From: Stigmatella ashevillena
GTDB taxonomy: Bacteria > Myxococcota > Myxococcia > Myxococcales > Myxococcaceae
Assembly (NCBI RefSeq): GCF_028368975.1
Contig: NZ_JAQNDM010000001.1
Span: 744,001 to 808,000, forward strand
Direction: 5' to 3'
DNA length: 64,000 nt
The notes below the pieces were generated by a model, which was not told the origin of the DNA, made no database searches, and worked only from the letters and a program-made list of their open reading frames with translations. Position 1 is the first letter of the stretch; each line of letters opens with the position of its first letter. The position numbers were made by a program, and so were the translations under genes. This document shows positions 54,783 through 63,700 of the stretch, in pieces.

Positions 54783-57700
54783 TCAGGCCTCTCCCTTCTG
54801 AGAAGAAACACCGCTCAGCCGAGCGAACAGCTCTTCGAGGTTCCCATCGCTCATCCCCTCGAGAGAGTGACCGTTGGCACCCTGGGTTGCGCCCCGGGCG
54901 GGGGCCTCGGTGACAAGTGCTCGCAACCGCTCCGCCAATTCGTTGACGGAGCGGCAAGCGCCAATCACCGACATGGCCACGCGCACCGAGAGCTCACGCT
55001 CGATCCCATCTCGCAGACGAACGAGCGTCAGAGAGTTCACTCCGAGCGCGGCCCATGGGCCGGATGGATCAATCTCGGAGACATCGAGCTGAGTGAGCTC
55101 CGCGAGGCGGCGTCTGAGGAGCGCCGTGACCGCATCGCCCGACGTGCCTTCGACAGGGGTCGCGCTCGAATGAGAGGTCTCGGCAGACACGGCCTCCGAG
55201 ATCCAGCATCGGCGGCGTACCAGAGCGCGCGGCGGGAGCCCAACGCGACGCGGAGGCCTCTCTGAACCGTGGATGACCATCCAATCGAGGTGAGCGCCGT
55301 CGGCCCATAGCCGCGCGAGCTTGTCGTATCTGCCGCGAGCGAACAGCTCAGTGACGTAGGCCTGCCCCTCCTCCCCCTCCAACAACTCGCTCACCGTGGC
55401 CGAGGCATTAACTCCGCGGCGAATGCATCCAGCGTCTTCACCTCGTGCGAGCGCATCGAGCGCGTGCAGCACTTCTGTCAGCTCGCTCGAGACCAGGGCC
55501 ACACGGACGGACAGTGGCTCCCGGCACTGCAGGGTGAAGGCAAGCTCGTCGAGCGAGATTTTCTGTCCAGCATCGGTACGGAGGAACGCGGCAAGTGCGG
55601 CTGCATCCTGTCGAAACAACTCTGGAGAGCGCGCCGACAGCGGCACGATGCATGAGCCGCTCGGGTGGGGAGCGAGCCGGGCTTCCGCAGGGGCCTCCTC
55701 AAGGACGACATGCGCGCTGGCGCCTCCCGCGCCGAAACTGCTGATGACGGCGCGGCGAGCAAGCGGACCGCGTCCATCATTCAGATCGATCCTCGGCCAC
55801 TCCGCGAGGCGCGACTGCACCCGGAATGGAGTCCCGCGCAATTCGATCCGAGGGTTGAGTGGCTCGGCATGCAGCGTTGGCACCAATAGACCCTCACGCA
55901 ATTGCAACAGAACCTTGGTCAGCTGTGAGATCCCTGAGGCTGCCTCAAGGTGGCCGATGTTCGACTTCACGCTACCAATCGGACACGACCCTGGCGCGGC
56001 ACCACTCCCCTCGAAGACGTGGGCGAGACCCGCTATCTCGATCGAGTCGCCAACTTCGGAGCCATTCGCCGCGACCTCGACGTACCCGATGGCCACGGGC
56101 GCAACACCCGCGCGCTCAAGGGCGCGTGTGAGGGCACGGGCTTGAGCCCCAGGGTTCGGGATGGCATAGCCCGCCGTGGTGCCGCCGTGCTCGCTCCATG
56201 TCGAGCGGATGAGACCGAGGATGCGATCCCCATCTGCACGGGCCGCAGCCAAAGGCTTGAGCAGCACCGCTCCAACCCCCTCCCCTGGGAGGTAACCGTC
56301 GCCGGTACCGAGGCTGCGGCTCTCCTTCCCGCTCCCCAGCAGCCCGGCGCGCCGCAGCGCGGCGTACTTGTCTCTGTGAAGAACGAGATTGACGCCGCCC
56401 GCCACCGCCATACCGCACCCACCGCTCCGGAGGCTCTCGCACGCCATGTGAAGCGCACTGAGCGACGAGGAGCATGCCGTGTTGATCGTCACGCTCGGAC
56501 CTCGCAAATCGAAGAAGTAGGAGGCACGGTTCGCGATCCCCGCCGTCGAGGACGAGCCGATCAACGCGGCGGTCTCCCGCTCGGGGGCGAGAAATGCGTA
56601 TTGCGGATCGCTCGCCCCGACGAAGACGCCAACCCTACCTCGTAGCTGCTGCTGCTCTCTCAGGTGGGAGCGGGAGTACGCCGCATCCTCGAACAACCGC
56701 CACACTGTTTCGACGAACAGCCGCTCTTGGGGATCGACGAGCGCCGCATCCGCCGGAGTCATCCCGAAGAGCAGCGGATCGAAGAGCTCGATCCCTTCGA
56801 GGAATCCGCCCCACAAGAGCTCTGCGGCCCGGCCTCCCCCACGCTGTTTAGGCCAGTTGGAGATCTGGTCGCGTCCATTCTTCAGGTTCGACCAGAAGAG
56901 AGCCATATCCGTGCCTGCCCCAGGATAGAGGCCGCTCAACCCAATGATCGCGATCGGCTCATCCGCACGCGCCGACACTCCAGTGGAGTGGACAGCCTCG
57001 ACCCGGACAGGAGGGGGAGCCTTCATCTTCGCTTCGGAAACAGGGGGACTGTCGGCTGTCTCCGCGAAGCGCCCGGAGCGGTTGGCGGCAATCCAGGCGG
57101 CGAGAGCGCTCAGGTTGTGGTGCTCAAAGAGCAGCGTTTTGGGAATCTCGCCAAACTGCTTGTCGAGCGCATGGGCAATCGAGACCGCGAGCACCGAATC
57201 CATTCCATACCTTTGGAACGACTCGCCGGGTCCGATGCGCTCTGCGGGAATCCCGAGTTCCTGCGCGACGAGGTTCCGGACCACCGCCGTCATGCGCTCG
57301 AAAGAGGCACCACGGTCGACGGGGGTCCTGGGGCGCGGTACCGGTGGAGCTACCAGAGAAGGTTCTTCGGATGTGCCGACGTCGAAGAGGCGTGCGGCCG
57401 AGAACGCGCTCTGGAATCGCGCCGCATCGCCTCCGAGAATCAGGCGCTGCGCTGCCCTGCCCTGGAGCGACTCAAGGAGCGCCGTTCCTCCCTGCTCCGA
57501 CATGATGGGCTCCAGACCAAACCGCTCCCGCATCTCCTTGACCGTCCTGTCATCGATACGCATCCCCCCCTCTTGCCACAACGGCCAGTTGACGGAGAGG
57601 GTTCGACCGGAGCGCGCACCCGTCTTCCGAAGCAACTCGCGATGCTCCGCGAAGGCATCGAGGAATCGATTGGCGAACGCATAGTCCGACTGCCCGAGGC

Positions 57701-60700
57701 TTCCGGTCACGGCCGAGAGCGACGAGAACAGCGCGAAGAATGACAGTCGATCCTCGCGTGTTGCCTCATCGAGCAGGAGAGCACCGTCGATCTTCGTCGC
57801 AAGCACCTCGTGTGCGGCGTCGAGCGTCTTGTTGAGGATGAGCGCATCGCGAAGCACCCCAGCCGCATGGAGGACACCGTCGATCTGACCGAAGCGCTCT
57901 CGCGTCTTCGCGACGACGCGCTGAACATCCTCGGCCTTCGTGACGTCGGCCTGAATGTAGACTACTCGCTCACCGAGCATGTCCGCGACACGGCGATCAA
58001 TCAACGCCACTGGCGAACGGCCACACAGGACAGCTCGAGCCCCCTGCGCTCGCGTCAGGAATTGCGCCAAGTGAGCACCAATGCCCCCTGCCCCACCAGT
58101 GATCAAACACACCTTCCCGGCCATCTGAGCCAGGAGGTCTGCTGAACCAGTGCTTGCCGCTGGCTTGAAACGCCGCACCAAGCGGCGATTGCCTGCGTAA
58201 CGGACCTCGACATCGTTGTCGACGCCCGCAGCCTCTGCCGAGATGAGCTGGGCGATCCGGGGACCACTCTCGATCAGCGAGCCCTGAACCTCGACGTTGG
58301 CACAGCGCCACGCCGGATTCTCCCGCTCGATCGTCCGCAACAGACCCGCGCAGGCCGCGTGAGCGGGAGGGGTTTCTCCTGGCGTCGACTCGAAGATGTG
58401 CACGAGCCGCCGGGGCAAGCCTCCCCCCTCCAACCCGAAGCCCTGAACAATTAGGAGCAGCGAGGAGAAGAGTCCTTCCGCAATCCTGCCAGGGTGAATG
58501 CCCGCATGCCGGGATGATGGCGCGAACCTACAATGCACCAGCAACTGAGGATCAATCCCCCGGTTCGCGAGTTCAGACCGAAGCCGCTGGTAGTCCCCGA
58601 GCCGTGCGGGGTTGATGCGGTAATGGTGCTCATCGAGCCGGGCATAGGTCTCACCGGGCTCGACGAGGACGAGGACTTCCGAGCGAAGCGCATCGCGAAG
58701 GACCGCGCGGGTTTCCAGCCCCTCGTCGAACAGCACGACTGCGCCGCCGCTCCCCCCCCTGTCTTGATGCCATGCCTCGACCCAGGTCGGCTCGAAGGCG
58801 TGGAGAGATGAAGGCCGCAGCGGCTCCTGGAACCAGAAGCGATCCCGCTGCAACGGGTAGGTCGGCAACGGAATGCGGTGCGGCAGTGCGCCCGCCCACA
58901 CCTCCTCCCAGGAGACCGCCGCCCCCCGGACCCATCCCTCCACGCACCGTCGCGGATCAGACTCGGAGACGAGCTCCTCCCCCCCCGCGTTGGCTTGCAC
59001 GAACCCGCGAAGCACTGCGCCGTCGTCCCGACCCTCGGCAATCCCTTCGAGGTGTCTCATTACCTCCTCCAAAGACGAGGCGATGAATGCGGCGCGCTCC
59101 TCGAAAGCCTTGCGGCCAACCGCCAAGGTGTATGCGAGGTCGTCGAGCGCGACCGGAACTCCCGTGTTGACGATCCGCCGAAGGTGCTCAGCGAGGCGCG
59201 CGGCCACCTGGGTGAGCGCCTCACGGTTGTAGGCGGAGAGGACGAATGGTCTCGGCCCACTTTGTCGGGAAATCTGCTCGCGCTCCGGGCGGTACTCCTC
59301 GATCACGACATGGGCGTTGGTGCCTCCGATGCCAAACGCGCTGATGGCAGCACGTCGGGGTGTGCCCTCCGCGACCGTCCAGGGCCGCGCTTCCGTGTCG
59401 AAGTAGAACGGGCTGCCCTCCACGGTGAGGTGCCGACTGGGCCGCTCGAAGCGGGCCAGCGGCGGCACTATCCGGTGACGCAGCATCAGGAGGACCTTGA
59501 GCACACCGCCGACACCCGCCGCGGCTGCGGCATGCCCGATGTTGTTCTTTAAGGCGCCGATCGAGCAGAAGCGCTCACGCTGGGTGAAACGACGGAAGCC
59601 ATCAGTCAGTGCTCCGAATTCGATGGGATCCCCGAGGCGCGTTCCGGTGCCGTGGGACTCCACGAAGGAGATCGTCTCAGGATTGAGCTTTGCACGCTCG
59701 TACACGGAGGCAATCAGCGTCGCCTGTGACGCACTGCTCGGCGCAGTGAGACCATAGGTGTGACCGTCCTGGTTCAGGCCGCTGGCAACGATCACGCCAT
59801 GGACGGTGTCCCGATCGCGGATCGCGTCGCGCAATGGTTTGAGCACCACGGCGCCTACGCCCTCGCCCGGTACGAAGCCATCTGCGGCGTCGTCGAATGC
59901 GCGGTTCTGCCCCTGGGAAGAGGTCATTCCCGCATTACTGGCGAGGATGTGGACATTGGGCGTGGTGGAGATGTAGACGCCACCCGCGATCGCCAGCTCG
60001 CACTCCCCTGTGCGCAAGCTCTGGCAGGCCAGGTGCAGTGACGTCAAGGACGAGGAGCACGCGGTATCGATCGAGATACTCGGTCCCTTCAGGTCCAGGT
60101 GATACGCGATGCGGGCGGGGATCACCGCGACGCTATTACCCCAGAACGAGTGCGGCTCCCGGCCACGCCCGGCGAACCGCATCTGGGTGTAATAGTCGCC
60201 AGCCGAGGCCCCGACGAAGACACCGCAGCGGGCGCTGGCGAGCTTCTCATTCGCATAGCCGGCGCTCTCGAGCGCGTTCCAGCACTCCTCCAGGAACAGC
60301 CTCTGCTGCGGGTCCGTGACCGCCGCCTCCCGTCCCGACATGTTGAAGAAGGCCGCATCGAAGCGATCGATCCCGTCGAGGAAACCACCCCACTTGCAGG
60401 GCGTGCGCTGTTCCTCTGATGGCTCGGCGTTGAACTGCTCGCTCGCGCTCCAGCGCTCTGGCGGTACCTCGGTGATCGAGCAGCGGCCCGACACCACGTT
60501 TCGCCAGAACTCGTCGAGATCCGCCGCACCCGGGAAGCGACCCGACATGCCAATCACCGCGATCGCCTGGTCGTTGGGAGTCTCACTCCGTACTGCGGTG
60601 CTTGAACCCATCACTCGCGTCGCATTCACGCTCTCGGTTTTTGAAGGAGCCGGGGGATTGGTATCGGCGCTCGGCGCCTTGTCGCGCAGCAACGGAACGA

Positions 60701-63700
60701 TCTTCTCCCCGTGCTCGCGGGTCAACACCGCAACCAGGTCGTTGACGTTCGCATAGTCGAAGATGACCGTGGTGCGCAGCTGGAGCCCGAGGGCTCGATT
60801 GAGGCGGTTGACGAGATCGACGCCGGTGATCGAATCCACGCCATACTGCGGAAACGCCGTCACAGGATCGATGTCCTTTTCGGCGAAGCCCAGCGACGCC
60901 GCAATCTCGCGCACCACGATGGCCGTGACTGCCTGCCGCAGGGACGCGGCCGAGAAGACAGACTCGACGGGCGGTGCAAGAACCGCCGCTGGTGCAGTTC
61001 GAAGCGAGGGAGCCACCACGGTGGGCACCGCCCGAGGGCCCACTTCGACGGCTGCAATACTCTCCGCAACGATGATCTGCGCGGCAGCCCGCCCCTTTTC
61101 ATCCACCGGACCGAAACTCCGGCTGGAGAAGCCCTCATGTGCGAGCACGTCATGCCAGGCATGTCTTCCGAGGAGCGGCGCACGCGGCAAGCGATGCTCC
61201 GGATCCTCGAATCGCCACCAGCCATCCAGGAGTCCGTAGGCGATGGTGGCGAAGTCCTGGACCTCGGTGGCCTCATAGAGCACCAACCAGCCGCGCTCGC
61301 GAAGCAGGCCGCGCAGACTCCGGAGCGTCGCGCTCAAGTTGCGCGTCGCGTGCACGACGTTGGCGCCCAACACCAAGTCGAAGGACTTCGCGCCGAGCTT
61401 CTGCTCGCGTGTGTCGCGCTCAAGATCGAAGAGGCGGAAGTCGACGTAGGGATTGGTCGGCCCGAAAAGCGTCTGCGCGCGTCTCAGGAAACCTGTAGAG
61501 AGGTCCGTGAAGACGTAGTGAACGCGGCTCGCGTGCTCGCGGAGCCTGTCGAAGACCGCCGCACTCGTTCCCCCCGTACCGGCACCGACCTCAAGGATCT
61601 CGATCCGCTCGCCCGGTGCGAGAGTGGGCAGGCGTTGCTCGACGTAGCTGGCCACCGCACGGGAGGCGATATCGTTGTACCAGTCCGCCACCGGGTTGCC
61701 GCGATAGAGCGCAGCGAGGAGCTCCACCGACGAACCTGGGAACATGACATCCGTCGGAAGGACGCGGCCAGCGAGGACATCGAAGTACCGCGGCATGCAC
61801 GCGCTCAGCAGCCTAATGTGCTCCGCCACTTCGGGTTGGCGCGTCGCGAGCGCCTGAGCCTCGCCGACCACCCCCGAGAGCCTCACATCGAGCAGCGCGT
61901 CGTCGAGCGAGGGGGCCGTCGTGTACTCCTTACCGTCATACGCCAACCAGCCGTCACGCACGAGGATGTCAAGCAGCGCGTCGAACTGCCTCATCCGAGC
62001 CGCCTGCACGCCCATCCGAGCGGCCAGCGTCTCCTGACAGAAGCGTTGTCCTCCGACCCTCAGCAGGCCTCCTTCGCGGAAGGTCCGCAGCAGCCATCGC
62101 CGGGCGATCCGATCCAGTTCCTCAAGCGCCTGCCGTGAGGCGGCGACATCGAACGATGGCTCCACCGCAAGCGCGGCGCTGACCTGCTCGAGTGGCTCAA
62201 ACAACTTGCGTGGATCGGGGCGCTGCCGAGGCGCGGCGAGTCCCAGTGCAGCGAGCGCTTGCTCCGTTCCCTTGAACATCACGACCTGCTCCAGGGACGC
62301 GGAGACACAAGCATCGATCGCGGCCATGCCCTCCGCGGGTGCGATCGACTGAATCCCCAACGCGGCGATTTTCCGCTCATACGCGTCGACGGTGGCGGCT
62401 GCCCCGTAGCGGACCCAGTACCCCAGGTTGATCAGCTTCACGGGCGGTCCACCCGCCGCGCTCCAGGCGAGCGCATACGCGTCCTGGAAGGCCGAAGCCG
62501 CGGCGTAGGCACCGAACCCCGGATCGCCGGACAAGGACTGCGTCGAGGAGATGCACAGCACGAAGTCGAGCGCCTCTCCCGCGATGGCGTCACGGAGGAC
62601 CTGCATCCCCGCCACCTTCGGCGCAAGAACCGTGCTCCAGTCATCCTCCGTCAGCTCAGCAACGCGCGCGATACGGATGGAGACCGCGGACTGGATGACG
62701 CCGTTGAGAGCACCGAACCTGCGGCGCGTGGCCTCCATCACCGCACGGACGCTCTCGACTTCACTGACGTCACCGCGCAGATACACGACCTCTCCGCCCA
62801 ACTGGCCAATCTCGTTCAGCTGCTCACGCTGTCGCGTTGTGGGCTCGCTGCGGCCCACCAGCACGATGCGTGCGTGTGCGACACGGGCAAGATGCCGAGC
62901 GACCTCAAGCCCGACTCCTCCCCCCCCACCGAAGATGAGATACACGCCTCGCTCTCGGAAGGGCGAGCCCGGGGGCACGGACACATCGATCCTCCGCAGC
63001 GACGGCGCCAATCGCAGAGCGCCACGGTACGCCACGCCATGGAATCCGGGAGCGTGCCGCTCTCGGACGAGACGACGTGCCAGTGCACCAACCTCCGCCG
63101 CGCCGAGTGCGCTCAACGGCTTTTCGACATCCACCATGACGACAGCCAGGTGAGGATGCTCGTGCGCGAGGGTCCGGCCGACGCCCCAGAGGGCTGCACC
63201 GAACGGTTGGAGATGATCGCCGGGGCTCGCCCGTTGCGCGCCGGTCGTCACGATGAGGAGCTCGGAGAGACCCTCCAGTTTGCCGAGCGCGGCGAGGGCC
63301 CCCAACAACCGCGCGAGCGCGAGGAGCCCGTGCTGCTGCGCCGCTGCCAGGACACGCACATCGCCCAGCTCGGCTGGCGCAAGCTGCGCGCCTCCGAAAA
63401 AGAGGATTCGTCGCGGAGCTGGCAAGTCCCGCAGCGCTACCTTGAAATCCGTGCCGGATTCGAGGAACGAGGCCTCGCCAAGCACCAGGGCATTCGCGGC
63501 CGTACGGCCGTTGGGCGCGTGGACGATGAGGGTCGAAGTGCTGCCATCCTCCCCATTCATCCCCAGCGGTTCGGGCGCGGCGATCCACTCGGGCTGAAGG
63601 AGGAAATCGACCTTCGGCCTCTCCGGTCGTGGCGCCCCCCAGAGCCGCTCTCCCTGGAACGGATACGTCGGCAACGCCACGCGATGCGGTACGGCGCCGG

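Noticed and set aside
54782-54811. Earlier ATG (54811) for gene B
   Set aside because: It would overlap gene C by 29 bp and lacks a ribosome site; the ATG at 54781 has AGGGAGAGG upstream.
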